A stretch of DNA of 64,000 nucleotides, from contig NZ_JACIGK010000004.1 in the NCBI RefSeq assembly GCF_014197915.1, positions 111,569 through 175,568 of the forward strand. The letters run 5' to 3'. The translations under genes were made by a program, and so were the position numbers. Source of the stretch: Roseospira visakhapatnamensis (GTDB taxonomy: Bacteria; Pseudomonadota; Alphaproteobacteria; Rhodospirillales; Rhodospirillaceae). Of this stretch, positions 54,280-63,572 are shown one piece after another. The notes under the pieces were generated by a model. That model worked only from the letters and a program-made list of their open reading frames with translations, did not search any database and was not told the DNA's origin. Numbering within the stretch: position 1 is the stretch's first letter; each line of letters begins with the position of its first letter.

Positions 54280-55437
54280 ATGAGCGCGACCACAAGCCCC
54301 ACCGCCCATTGGAGCTACCCCACCGCCATTCGCTTCGGCGCCGGCCGCATCGCCGAAGTGGCGGAGGCTTGCGCCGCCCTGGGCATGACGCGGCCACTGC
54401 TGGTGACCGATGCCGGTCTGGCCAGCCTGCCGATCACGGTCCGGGCCCTGGAGGGTCTCAAGGGGGGCGGCCTCGACGCCACCCTGTTCAGCGACGTCCA
54501 GCCCAACCCGACCGAGGCCAACCTGGCGGCCGGCATCGCCGCCTACAGGGCCGGGGGGCATGACGGCGTGGTCGCCTTCGGCGGCGGCTCCGGCCTGGAC
54601 CTGGGCAAGCTGATCGCCTTCATGCAGGGCCAGACCCGCCCGGTCTGGGACTTCGAGGACATCGGTGACTGGTGGACCCGGGCCGACGCCGAGGCCATCG
54701 CCCCCATCGTCGCCGTGCCCACCACCGCCGGCACCGGCTCGGAATTCGGCCGCGCGGGCGTAGTGACCAACAGCGAGACCCACGTCAAGACCATCATCTT
54801 CCATCCGAGGATGTTGCCCGGCATCGTGATCTGCGACCCCGAACTGACCGTCGGCCTGCCGCCGATCCTGACCGCCGGCACCGGCATGGACGCCTTCATC
54901 CACAGCCTGGAAGCCTATTGCTCGCCGCACTACCACCCCATGTCCCAGGGGATCGCGCTGGAGGCCATGCGGCTGATCAAGGAAAACCTGCCCCGCGCCC
55001 ACAGCGACGGCAAGGACATCGAGGCGCGCGCCCACATGATGGCCGCCTCGGGCATGGGCGCGGTGGCCTTCCAGAAGGGCTTGGGCGCCATCCATGCGTT
55101 GGCGCATCCCGTGGGCGCGCTTTACGACACCCACCATGGTACCACCAATGCCTGCATCATGCCGGCCGTATTGCGCTTCAATCGCCCGGCCATCGAGGAC
55201 CGAATCGACCGCCTGGCCGCCTACCTGGGCATCGCCGGCGGTTTCGACGGCTTCCTGGACTACGTCACGGGCCTGCGGGCCGCCCTGGGCATTCCCGACA
55301 GCCTGACCGACATGGGCGTCGACGGCGCCCGCCTGGATGAGATGGCCGCCATGGCCGCCGACGACCCCAGTTGCGGCGGTAACCCGCTGCCCCTGGACGC
55401 CGACATCCTCAAGGGCCTGTACGAAGCCTGTCTGTAA
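54280..55437 (+). CDS. Iron-containing alcohol dehydrogenase
   Basis: 385 residues from the ATG at 54280, 8 nt after the ALDH stop. NAD loop GGGSGLDLGKLIAF, and metal-ligand histidines in DAFIHSLEAY, HALAHPVGALYDTHHGTTNA; the TAGTGSEFGRAGV motif is present. It interconverts an alcohol and the aldehyde used by the ALDH. Together with the GS-like ligase this fits oxidation of gamma-glutamyl-ethanolamide or a similar amino alcohol to its acid. Confidence 0.93.
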   Translation: MSATTSPTAHWSYPTAIRFGAGRIAEVAEACAALGMTRPLLVTDAGLASLPITVRALEGLKGGGLDATLFSDVQPNPTEANLAAGIAAYRAGGHDGVVAFGGGSGLDLGKLIAFMQGQTRPVWDFEDIGDWWTRADAEAIAPIVAVPTTAGTGSEFGRAGVVTNSETHVKTIIFHPRMLPGIVICDPELTVGLPPILTAGTGMDAFIHSLEAYCSPHYHPMSQGIALEAMRLIKENLPRAHSDGKDIEARAHMMAASGMGAVAFQKGLGAIHALAHPVGALYDTHHGTTNACIMPAVLRFNRPAIEDRIDRLAAYLGIAGGFDGFLDYVTGLRAALGIPDSLTDMGVDGARLDEMAAMAADDPSCGGNPLPLDADILKGLYEACL

Positions 55438-55624
55438 CCACGGCAAGCCGGGGGCCTTCGCGTTCACCTCACCACGGCCTTGGCGGTTGCGGTCAGACGT
55501 CTTTTACACCAGACCGCGACGTCCGACCAGAGCGCACCGGCCGTTGGGCCCGTGGCATGCGATGTCGTGCCCCGGGCGCATCGTTCGGACACAGAACCAA
55601 TCTCGCACCCATCGACCAAAACTG

Positions 55625-55640
55625 TATAATTCGGTCCGAA
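55625..55640 (+). promoter_or_regulatory. Promoter -10 and overlapping palindrome before the PAS-CPBP gene
   Basis: A perfect TATAAT (55625-55630) lies 61 nt before the ATG at 55691. TTCGGTCCGAA (55630-55640), an 11-nt perfect palindrome, covers the predicted start of transcription, a typical repressor site. No consensus -35 is seen. Confidence 0.5.
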
Positions 55641-55690
55641 GATCGTCCGACCGTCACCCGATCCCCGAACGATCGACCGGATCCGCGCCG

Positions 55691-56833
55691 ATGATGCCTC
55701 TGAACGTGGCCGCAGCCCCGCCGTCCGCGATGACGAACGATATCGTCACCTCGATCCGCGACGGCATCGTCACGGTCGATCACGCTGGCCGACTGACCTT
55801 CATGAATCCGGCGGCGGAGACGATATTCGGGTTGCGTGCCGAGACCGTTGTCGGTGAGACGGTCGCCGAGGTGTTCGTCCCGTTGGACGGGCTCGATACA
55901 TTTACCGACTGTGTCCTTGAAGCGGTCCGCAACCCGGAGGCCCCCCACGAGGCCGACGTCACCATCGAGTCCGCCTCCGGGCGCCGTCACCTCACCGTGC
56001 ATGCCAACCTTTTGCGGGACAAGGACAGCAGCGAGACCATAGGGATCCTCGTGGTCGTCTCGGACATCAGCGAACGGGTCGAGTCCCTGGAGAGAAGCGC
56101 CGCCCGCGAACGCGAGCGTGCCGCGATTGGACGCTTCATCGTTGCGATCCTGACCATCTTCAGCGTCTTCACGCTGTTGCTTGAACCGATCCAGAAACTG
56201 GCCGAGGCGCGGTTCTTTGACTTCGGGCCGGTGCTGGCCCTGGTGACCCTGATGGTCATCGCGTTCCTGATCACGCGATGGACCGGATCCTCCCTGCGCG
56301 ACTATGGCGTCACGCTCCGCCTGGGTCGACGGGACCTCTACGAGTCCGTGGCCTGGTCTGTCGCCGTATGCATCCTGATGACGGCGATCAAGGGCCTGAC
56401 GCTCCAGCTGTCGCCCGCCTCCTTGGCCGCCTCCTCGTCCCAGGAGCCCCTGTTCGCCTTCCTGGTCCTCGATGACGGCACCCGGGTTGACACCGTCGAC
56501 CTTTTCGCCATCGCCCTGGCAATCTACCTGTTTTCCGTGCTCTTTCAGGAGTTCGCCACGCGCTGCGCCATCCAGGCGCCGCTGACACGCTTTCTCGATG
56601 GGGTCGTCGCCGCGCCCGGCTGGATCGCCAACATCACGGCGACGCTTCTGTTCGCCGTTCTCCATGCGCATCTCAATCCGGTCGTGTCGTTGGCGGTGAT
56701 CGGACCATCCCTCCTCTGGGGATGGCTGTTCATGAGGTCGGGCAGCGTTGCCTCGCCGATCCTGTCCCACACGATCATTGGAGTGTATGCGATCTTCATC
56801 CTCGGCCTGTTCGCCGGCGTCGAGCAGGTCTGA
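55691..56833 (+). CDS. PAS domain fused to CPBP (Abi/CaaX-like) membrane protease
   Basis: 380 residues. A PAS domain (~10-130; IRDGIVTVDHAGRLTFMNPA, then VVVSDISERVESLE), a short helix, then ~8 membrane segments. CPBP motifs: FQEFATR (first Glu of EExxxR is Gln, Arg kept), LFAVLHAHL (FxxxH) and SHTIIG (His kept, Asn changed). It is probably an intramembrane glutamic-type protease or a degenerate one gated by a cytosolic PAS signal. It runs directly into the radical SAM gene (6-nt gap). This fusion is unusual. Confidence 0.8.
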   Translation: MMPLNVAAAPPSAMTNDIVTSIRDGIVTVDHAGRLTFMNPAAETIFGLRAETVVGETVAEVFVPLDGLDTFTDCVLEAVRNPEAPHEADVTIESASGRRHLTVHANLLRDKDSSETIGILVVVSDISERVESLERSAARERERAAIGRFIVAILTIFSVFTLLLEPIQKLAEARFFDFGPVLALVTLMVIAFLITRWTGSSLRDYGVTLRLGRRDLYESVAWSVAVCILMTAIKGLTLQLSPASLAASSSQEPLFAFLVLDDGTRVDTVDLFAIALAIYLFSVLFQEFATRCAIQAPLTRFLDGVVAAPGWIANITATLLFAVLHAHLNPVVSLAVIGPSLLWGWLFMRSGSVASPILSHTIIGVYAIFILGLFAGVEQV

Positions 56834-56839
56834 GACCGG

Positions 56840-58408
56840 ATGCAGCACACCCGATCGAAAGTGCTGATCGTCAACGCCTACCTCGACCCGTGGCGGGCGT
56901 CGACGCCGACCCGTCTGTTTGTTCCGCGGGCCATGGCCCCCTATTTCCTGGCGGGCCGGTTCCACCGCGACCGGGTCGAGGTGCGCGTCCATGACGAGGT
57001 TCATCACGGTGCCCTTCTTGATCGCCGCCTGTATGCCTGGCCCGATCTGGTCATTCTCACCGGTCTGACCGCCGCGTTCGACCGGGCTCGTCAATTGTCC
57101 GCCTATTTCCGGCACGGACGACCGGGCGTCGTCGTGGCGATCGGCGGACCGATCGCGCGGGCCCTTCCCGGCCTGTGCGCGCGCGTCTTCGATCTGGTGT
57201 GCCAGGGCGACGTGGAGAGCGTCGACGCGGTGATCGACGAGGTTCTCGGGCCGGGACACCGGGCCGACACACCCGCACCGCGCTTTGACCTGGCCCGTTC
57301 CGTGTTCAGCCCCGGATTCATCGAGACGACCAAGAACTGCAACTTCGCCTGTGCGTTCTGTTCCCTGACCGGGGAAGGGCGAGACTACGTCGCCCATGAG
57401 GACGAGGACATCGCGCGCCAGATCGCCGCCGTGGACCGCGTGCAGATGCTCATGGTCCTGGACAACAATTTCTATGGCAACAACCGATCGAGCTTCGAGG
57501 GGCGGGTTCGCCTTCTCGGCGAGCACTGGCGACGGGGCGCCTTCCGGGGGTGGGGCGCCCTGGTGACCGGAGATTTCTTCAAGAGTCCAGACAACCTGGC
57601 CCTGGTCGCCGAGAACGGGTGCCTTGCGCTGTTCTCCGGCGTGGAATCCCTTGATCCGGCAGTGCTCAGGACGTTCAACAAACGTCAGAGCCTGGCCTCC
57701 GACCCTCGGTCCCTGTCGAAAACCTGCGCGGCTCACGGCATCATCTTCGACTATGGCATGATCCTGGACTTCACTCAGCAGACCATCGGCGATGTGGATG
57801 CCCAGATCGACGGATTGCTCGCCGATCCGGAGGTCCCGTTGCCGGGTTTGCTCTCGTTAACCATTCCGATATTCGGAACGCCGTACTTCGACGAGGCGGC
57901 ATCCGCGGGTCGGTTGATGCCACATCTTCGGCTGAGCGATCTTGACGGCCAGAAGATCGTGGAATGGCCTCGGGAGCCGCTGGACCGCGTGGTCCCCTAT
58001 GTCGCCGCCCTGCTCCGTTTCCGGGGCCGCAAGATGGCCCTCGCCCGCCATGCGGTCGCCCATGCCCTGACCCGTCGCACGGATTACCGCTGGGAACAGA
58101 CCGCGCTGGAACTCCTGCGTCCGCTCCTGCGCTACGGTGGCACCGTCAGGGTCGGCACGCCTTCCCAAATGTGGGCGACGCTGCGGGAGTCCCCAGCAAC
58201 GTACTGCGCCCTCACCGACACGGCGCCCGCCGCCTATCGCCCGCGACACTGGCTTCCCGCGCGTTTCGCACGCGATTTCGAACCCTTCCGCGTAACCGAC
58301 GGCACCGGCGCCCTGACCGACGAGAGCCGGGCCGAGCGGCACGCCGCAGGCGCGTCGGCCGGTGTCAGTCCCGCCAGAAGCGCGGCATCAGCAGCACCAG
58401 CACGGTGA
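56840..58408 (+). CDS. Radical SAM protein with B12-binding-like N-domain
   Basis: 522 residues. Residues ~5-140 look like a cobalamin-binding Rossmann domain (VLIVNAYLDPW, VVVAIGGPIARALPGL) but lack DxHxxG. The cluster motif TTKNCNFACAFCSLTGEG (~168-177) gives CxxxCxxC. A TIM barrel follows with VLDNNFYGNNR and VESLDPAVLRTFNKRQ. The C-terminal ~100 residues are Arg/Ala-rich. The substrate is unknown. It is cotranscribed with the PAS-CPBP gene. Its end overlaps trkH by 44 nt tail to tail. Base composition looks less GC-rich than its neighbours, by eye. Confidence 0.85.
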   Translation: MQHTRSKVLIVNAYLDPWRASTPTRLFVPRAMAPYFLAGRFHRDRVEVRVHDEVHHGALLDRRLYAWPDLVILTGLTAAFDRARQLSAYFRHGRPGVVVAIGGPIARALPGLCARVFDLVCQGDVESVDAVIDEVLGPGHRADTPAPRFDLARSVFSPGFIETTKNCNFACAFCSLTGEGRDYVAHEDEDIARQIAAVDRVQMLMVLDNNFYGNNRSSFEGRVRLLGEHWRRGAFRGWGALVTGDFFKSPDNLALVAENGCLALFSGVESLDPAVLRTFNKRQSLASDPRSLSKTCAAHGIIFDYGMILDFTQQTIGDVDAQIDGLLADPEVPLPGLLSLTIPIFGTPYFDEAASAGRLMPHLRLSDLDGQKIVEWPREPLDRVVPYVAALLRFRGRKMALARHAVAHALTRRTDYRWEQTALELLRPLLRYGGTVRVGTPSQMWATLRESPATYCALTDTAPAAYRPRHWLPARFARDFEPFRVTDGTGALTDESRAERHAAGASAGVSPARSAASAAPAR

Positions 58409-59837
58409 ACAGCTCCAGCCGGCCCAACAGCATGCCGGCCGACAGCAGCCATTTGGCCGTGTCCGGCAGGGTCGAGAAGTTGCCCGCCGGCCCGATCACG
58501 TCGCCCAGGCCCGGCCCCACGTTGGAAATGGCCGTGGCCGCGCCCGAGATGGCGGTAACGTGGTCGAGCCCGGTCATCCCCAGCAGCATGGCCAGGAAGG
58601 CCACCGACAGGGCGTACATGAAGAAGAACGCCATGACCGCCTCGGCCACGCCCTCCTGGATCGGCTTCTTGTTGTAGTAGGGGATGAACACGCCGCTGGG
58701 CTGAAGCAGCCGGCGCAACTGGATGGCCGCCATGGCCCCCAGGATCTGGAACCGGAACACCTTGATCCCGCAGGACGTGGAGCCGGCGCAACCGCCCACG
58801 AACATCAGGCAGAACAGCACCGCCACCGGCGCGCCGCCCACGACCCCGCCCCACTGCCAGTAGTCGGCCGTGGCGTAGCCCGTTCCGGTCATTACCGAGA
58901 CGGTGTTGAAGGCCGCGTAGCGAAGAGCGTTGAGGGCATCCATGCCCCCCTCCTGCCACAGCCACCAGGCCACCATCGCCACGCCGACCACGGCGGTGCC
59001 CAGGAACCATTGCACCTGGGTGTCGCGCAGCAGCGCCATCGGCCGGCCCCGCACCGCCTGGAGGTAGAGTAGGAACGGAATCGCCCCGACGATCATGCCG
59101 GCGGTAATGATCCAGTCCACGGCCCAGGACCGGAAATGCCCCACCGAGGCGTCCTTGGAGGAATAGCCGCCGGTGGAGATGGTGGTCATCGCGTGCAGCA
59201 CCGAGTCGAGCGCGCTCATGTCCGCCCAGTAGAGCATCACCGTCCAGGCGGCCGTCAGCACCACGTAGATCACGGCCAGCGCCGAGGCCAGGCTGGCGGC
59301 CCGGGGCAGCACCTTTTCCTGGGTCTCGAAGGCTTCCACCTTGAACATCTGCATGCCGCCGACCCGCAGCATCGGCAGCACCGACAGCGCCATGATGATG
59401 ATGCCGATGCCGCCAAGCCATTGCAGGATGGCCCGCCACAGCAGGATCCCCGGAGGGGTCAGGTCGAGACCGGTCATCACCGTCGAGCCAGTGGTGGTGA
59501 TGCCCGACATGGCCTCGAAGAAGGCATCCGTGTAACTCAGGCCCGGATCGGTGAGCACGAACGGCAGGGCGGCGAAGGCCGGCAGGATGACCCAGATGGT
59601 CGCGGTCATCAGGAACGCCTGGCGGATGCTGAACCGGAACTGCCCGCCGCGCGTCGCCAGGAACAGGGACACGCCGAAGAAGCCGGTCAGCGCCGACGAC
59701 GTGACGAACACCAGCCAGTCCGGATTGCCGTGCAGCAGATCCACCAGGCCAGGGATCACCATGCCCAGCGCCAGGATGGACAACAGCAGGCCGTGCACCA
59801 GCAGGATGGGACGAAGGTCGATCAAGCGGATCCCCAT
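58365..59837 (-). CDS. trkH: Potassium uptake protein TrkH
   Basis: 490 residues from the ATG at 59837 (MGIRLIDLRPILLVHGLLL). Four K+ selectivity loops are visible: SGITTTGSTVM, TTISTGGYSSK, VMTGTGYATADY and AISNVGPGLG. It is the pore subunit of a Trk K+ uptake system. TrkA, the regulatory subunit, is not in the window. Confidence 0.95.
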   Translation of the reverse strand: MGIRLIDLRPILLVHGLLLSILALGMVIPGLVDLLHGNPDWLVFVTSSALTGFFGVSLFLATRGGQFRFSIRQAFLMTATIWVILPAFAALPFVLTDPGLSYTDAFFEAMSGITTTGSTVMTGLDLTPPGILLWRAILQWLGGIGIIIMALSVLPMLRVGGMQMFKVEAFETQEKVLPRAASLASALAVIYVVLTAAWTVMLYWADMSALDSVLHAMTTISTGGYSSKDASVGHFRSWAVDWIITAGMIVGAIPFLLYLQAVRGRPMALLRDTQVQWFLGTAVVGVAMVAWWLWQEGGMDALNALRYAAFNTVSVMTGTGYATADYWQWGGVVGGAPVAVLFCLMFVGGCAGSTSCGIKVFRFQILGAMAAIQLRRLLQPSGVFIPYYNKKPIQEGVAEAVMAFFFMYALSVAFLAMLLGMTGLDHVTAISGAATAISNVGPGLGDVIGPAGNFSTLPDTAKWLLSAGMLLGRLELFTVLVLLMPRFWRD

Positions 59838-60060
59838 GCGCCATGATGGAGGCGGACACGCCACCATCCGCTCCGCGCTCCCATCGCCGACACCTTTGCC
59901 GCATCGGCCCAGGCTTGGCAACAACACAACGCACCGCGGCGGTCTCGCGACACCCGCCGGCCGGTGATAGACTGCCGCCCCGCCACACCACGCCCACCCC
60001 ACCCCTCCGCCGGGATCCGTCCGATGCCGTCCGTCCCCTCCCCTCCGCCCGCGTCCCCGC

Positions 60061-61101
60061 ATGGACCGGCTTGAGTCCGTCCAGATCCTGCGCGCGCTGG
60101 CGGCCCTCATGGTGCTGGGGCTGCATCTTCAGGGAACCCATGCCGGGTTGGCCGGGCTGCCCGACGGAACCTGGGTGCCCGTGGGCAGCGGCGGGGTGGA
60201 TATCTTCTTCGCCATCAGCGGCTTCATCATCTGCCACGCGGCGCGCGGCGACGGCTCGGCCGGCCGCTTCCTGGCCCATCGCGCCGCCCGCATCGTACCG
60301 CTCTACTGGAGCGTGACCCTGGCCATTTACGCGCTGGCCCTGGTGGCGCCGACGCTGTTGCACTCGACGACCGCCGACCCGATCCCGCTCGTCAAGTCAC
60401 TGCTGTTCATCCCCTACGTCAAGGACAGCGGCCTGGTGCAGCCGATCCACATGCTGGGCTGGACCCTCAACTACGAGGTCTTCTTCTACCTGGTGTTCGG
60501 CCTGGGCCTCCTGGTGTCGCGCAGCCCGGCGGCGCTGGTCTGCGCCGCGCTCTTCGGCCTTGTGGGCCTGGGCTGGATGCTTCCCGATCCCGGTGTGGTG
60601 GTCGGCTTCTTCACCAACAGCCTGGTGCTGGAGTTCGTCTGGGGCTGCGGGATCTACGGACTGTACCGGCATGCCCCCGGCGTCCTGCGGGCGCTGCGCC
60701 CGGTCTGGCCGCTGGCGCTGGCGCTGCTGATCGGCCAGCACTTCGTCGACACCGGCCTGCCCCGGGCCGTGAGTCAGGGCATCCCGGCGGCCCTGGTGGT
60801 GGCGGGCCTGCTGACGGTCCGGTTCGATCCGCGCGGCTGGGCACGGCCGCTGCTGGCGATCGGCGACGCGTCCTACTCCCTCTACCTGCTGCATCCGCTG
60901 GTGATCCGGGGAATCGATGTCGTGCTGCCGCGCCTGGGGCTGGAGACCGACGCCCGGATCGCGCTGGGTCTGCCGCTCATGCTGGGGCTGTCGCTCGGGC
61001 TGTCGGTGCTGTCGTTCCGCCTGTTCGAGCGCCCCACGAACCGCTGGCTGCGGCGGCGCGTCGCCCGTCACCGGCGGCCGGCGCGCACGACCGCACCATA
61101 A
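60061..61101 (+). CDS. Acyltransferase family 3 membrane protein
   Basis: 346 residues with about ten membrane helices. N-terminal signature RLESVQILRALAALMVLGLH, then VGSGGVDIFFAISGFIICH, and SYSLYLLHPLVIRGID near the end identify the OafA/ExoZ family that acetylates or succinylates envelope or exopolysaccharide sugars. It stands as a single gene before the leftward methyltransferase. Confidence 0.92.
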   Translation: MDRLESVQILRALAALMVLGLHLQGTHAGLAGLPDGTWVPVGSGGVDIFFAISGFIICHAARGDGSAGRFLAHRAARIVPLYWSVTLAIYALALVAPTLLHSTTADPIPLVKSLLFIPYVKDSGLVQPIHMLGWTLNYEVFFYLVFGLGLLVSRSPAALVCAALFGLVGLGWMLPDPGVVVGFFTNSLVLEFVWGCGIYGLYRHAPGVLRALRPVWPLALALLIGQHFVDTGLPRAVSQGIPAALVVAGLLTVRFDPRGWARPLLAIGDASYSLYLLHPLVIRGIDVVLPRLGLETDARIALGLPLMLGLSLGLSVLSFRLFERPTNRWLRRRVARHRRPARTTAP

Positions 61102-61111
61102 CACGCGGCCG

Positions 61112-61861
61112 TTAGCCGGGGAGGCGCCGCAACACGGTCACGCGCATCGGCTGGTCCAGCAGGGGAAAGCCCTCGGCGTCGCGAGGACGGTCCGCCACGA
61201 TGCGGTCGAAGTGGGCGCGCAGGCCCTCGGGATCGGCGGCGAAGCTCGCCGCCCGGTCGAGGCTGATGGCCGCGTGCCAGTCCCGCCAGGCGTCGAAGCC
61301 GGTCTTGCGCGACAGGGTGATGTATTCGAACTCCCGCGCCAGGCTCAGACCGCCACCCTCGGCGGCCGCGTGCAGGCGGCGCCAGGCCAGGGTGCGCCAT
61401 TCGTCCTCGTCGTCGACGGGCTTGTTCAACTCGTAATTCGATCCCCGGGCGACCGGTTCGAAGGCCACCACCAGGCCGCCGGGGCGCGTGACGCGCGCCG
61501 CCTCGGTCAAGGCCGTGGCCATCGCCTCCGGAGGAACGTGGTGCAGGCTGTTGAAGAACAGGGCGATGTCCCGGCTGGCATCGGCCAGCGGCAGGGCCTC
61601 GGCACCGGCGGCCATGTAGGTCTCGTCGCCGGCGCGGTCGGCGGCCCGGGCGCGCGCCATCTGCGCCGGGTTGGGATCCAGGCCGACCACCCGGGCGCCC
61701 TCGCGGGTGAGGAAGCGGGTCCACGTCCCGTCACCGCAGCCGATGTCCGCGACCAGACGGCCGCGCACCGCCCCCAGCGTCTCGCGCAGCGTGTCGCGAT
61801 TGCCGCGCACCGGAAGGTCTGGCTGAGGGGACGAGGCGGCGGTCGATCCGGACGGGGACAT
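61112..61861 (-). CDS. Class I SAM-dependent methyltransferase
   Basis: 249 residues from the ATG at 61861 (a start at 61906 would add 15 residues). SAM-binding motif I VADIGCGDGTWTRF, motif II LDPNPAQMARAR and the FFNSLHHVPPEAM segment place it among UbiE-like methyltransferases. The substrate is unknown. It converges on the acyltransferase gene with a 10-nt gap. Confidence 0.9.
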   Translation of the reverse strand: MSPSGSTAASSPQPDLPVRGNRDTLRETLGAVRGRLVADIGCGDGTWTRFLTREGARVVGLDPNPAQMARARAADRAGDETYMAAGAEALPLADASRDIALFFNSLHHVPPEAMATALTEAARVTRPGGLVVAFEPVARGSNYELNKPVDDEDEWRTLAWRRLHAAAEGGGLSLAREFEYITLSRKTGFDAWRDWHAAISLDRAASFAADPEGLRAHFDRIVADRPRDAEGFPLLDQPMRVTVLRRLPG

Positions 61862-61916
61862 GGGGGACTCTCGACTAGGGCCTGTTGACGATGGGGGCGC
61901 GGTCACGGCGGACTGG

Positions 61917-62774
61917 TCACAGGTCGGGACGATCGGGGCGATACTGCACCTTGTGGGCCGTCTCGAACCCCTTGATAAACTGCATCAGGTCACGCCGCCG
62001 GCCGTTGGCCCCCCCCACCTGCTGGCGCAGGTGTTCCGGAACCGGCGTGCGCGGATCGTCGCGCCCGGCCGGAAGCCGCTCCAGGAACTGCCTCAGATTG
62101 CAGCACTCGATGACATCGGCGCAGAAGTTCAGCAGCAGCCCGACCCGCACCCGCCGCGTCTCGCTATGGTACACGGAGACGGAGAAGGAGCCCGTCCGGC
62201 CGCCCTTGCGTTCCAGAACGGCGGCCCGCAAATAGGCGCTGAAGGGCGTGATCACCACCGCCGTCTGGCTGTCGTGCTGGACCACCACGTCCTCGTCGGG
62301 CTCGGCCCCGAACAGGCCGGCGGTGGCCGCGCGGATGGTGCGCTCATCCAGGTCGGCGCCTTGGGCCACGCGCTCGATCGCCATGATCGGGTCGGACTCC
62401 AGGCTGGCGTAGATCGTCTTGCCGCGCACGTGAACGGAGGCCCAGTTGTCGGGATTGACCGACTTCTCGTAGGGCGAGATCTTGCGGGTCCACAGGTCAT
62501 CCCAATCGGGCGGCACCGGGTTCTCCGGGTGCAGAACCTGCGGGTCGCGCATGTACCGTTCGGCGACCATGGCCGCCATGCGCAGCGTCCCGGGGATGTT
62601 TTGGCCACGCACCACGACCGTTTCGGTCACCGACCGGGACGACACCTCCATCACCAGCCGGTTGCTTTTCAGCACGAACGCGGGATCCTGGTCGGCACCA
62701 GCGGACCCACCGGCAGCGAACCGATGAACAGTGGTCTTTTCGCGGTACAGCGTAATCGGACCGATCGAGGCCAT
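61917..62774 (-). CDS. Conserved-looking protein of unknown function
   Basis: 285 residues from the ATG at 62774 (MASIGPITLYREKTTVHRFA). It is soluble, with no signal peptide or membrane helix. Blocks MVAERYMRDPQVLHPE, ASVHVRGKTIYASLESDPIM and LLLNFCADVIECCNLRQF do not match a family I know. It lies 55 nt upstream of the methyltransferase on the same strand and may be cotranscribed. The codon pattern is normal for the region. Confidence 0.75.
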   Translation of the reverse strand: MASIGPITLYREKTTVHRFAAGGSAGADQDPAFVLKSNRLVMEVSSRSVTETVVVRGQNIPGTLRMAAMVAERYMRDPQVLHPENPVPPDWDDLWTRKISPYEKSVNPDNWASVHVRGKTIYASLESDPIMAIERVAQGADLDERTIRAATAGLFGAEPDEDVVVQHDSQTAVVITPFSAYLRAAVLERKGGRTGSFSVSVYHSETRRVRVGLLLNFCADVIECCNLRQFLERLPAGRDDPRTPVPEHLRQQVGGANGRRRDLMQFIKGFETAHKVQYRPDRPDL

Positions 62775-62974
62775 GACGGCAAGGCTTCGCTGCTGGTTGG
62801 GACAGGCTGCTGGTCTGGATCCGCTGCTGGTCGGGGACACGGAAGTCGCGCCCACGCGGACCGGTATCCCAGCCGGCAGCGCCACTATCCGAAGATTTCC
62901 CGCCAGTGTCCACTGTACAGTTCCCCGGGGCCGTTCCCCTGGCGCCGCTCCCGGACCCCCCACGCGAGGGCCGC

Positions 62975-63556
62975 ATGTCCCAGGAAAACCCCGCCCCGCG
63001 CGGACATCGGATGATCGTCGTCCTGGGGGCGGCGGTGCGGCCGGACGGCGCCGCCAGTCCCGCCCTGCGCCGCCGCGTCGCCCGCGCGGTGGCGGCGGCG
63101 CGGGCGTGGCCCGACGCCCCCGTGGTCCTGTCGGGCGGACACGGGCGCCGCCATCCCGCCGGGGCGGACAGCGAGGCCCGGGTGATGGCGGCGCTGGCCC
63201 GCGCCGAAGGGCTGGCCCCGGACCGCCTGATCCTGGAGGCGCGATCGTCCGACACCCTTCAGAATGCCGGCCAGTCCCTGGCGATCGCCGCCAGCGCCGG
63301 CGCCGGCCGGGTGTTGGTCGTCACCGACGGCCCCCATCTGCCGCGCGCCCTGCTGGCCTTCCGGGCGGTGGCGGACGCGCGCGGGCTGTCCATGCGCCTG
63401 GAGGGCGCGGCGGCCCCCGGCCCCGACGGCCGGGCGCGGCGGCTGGCCGCCCGGCTGCGCGAGGCGGCCGCCCGTCTCGTCTATCGCTGGCGTCTGGCCC
63501 GGGGCAGCAGTTCTCATTTTGAGCTGAAAGGCTTGGACACGGGACACGGGATGTGA
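62975..63556 (+). CDS. YdcF/DUF218 family protein
   Basis: 193 residues from the ATG at 62975. IVVLGAAVRPDG, VVLSGGHGRRHPAG, SSDTLQNAGQSLAIA and VVTDGPHLPRALLAF are DUF218 blocks; such proteins bind S-adenosylmethionine in E. coli and act in envelope processes. The last ~15 residues (SSSHFELKGLDTGHGM) look out of place and may be encoded by the adjacent IS end, so the native C-terminus was probably replaced. Confidence 0.85.
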   Translation: MSQENPAPRGHRMIVVLGAAVRPDGAASPALRRRVARAVAAARAWPDAPVVLSGGHGRRHPAGADSEARVMAALARAEGLAPDRLILEARSSDTLQNAGQSLAIAASAGAGRVLVVTDGPHLPRALLAFRAVADARGLSMRLEGAAAPGPDGRARRLAARLREAAARLVYRWRLARGSSSHFELKGLDTGHGM

Positions 63557-63557
63557 T

Positions 63558-63572
63558 TCACCCTCTGGGTGA
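63558..63572 (+). promoter_or_regulatory. Hairpin covering the transposase start
   Basis: TCACCC-TCT-GGGTGA forms a 6-bp stem around 3 nt and covers the candidate GTG start at 63569. Such stems protect insertion sequences from translation caused by read-through transcripts. Confidence 0.4.
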
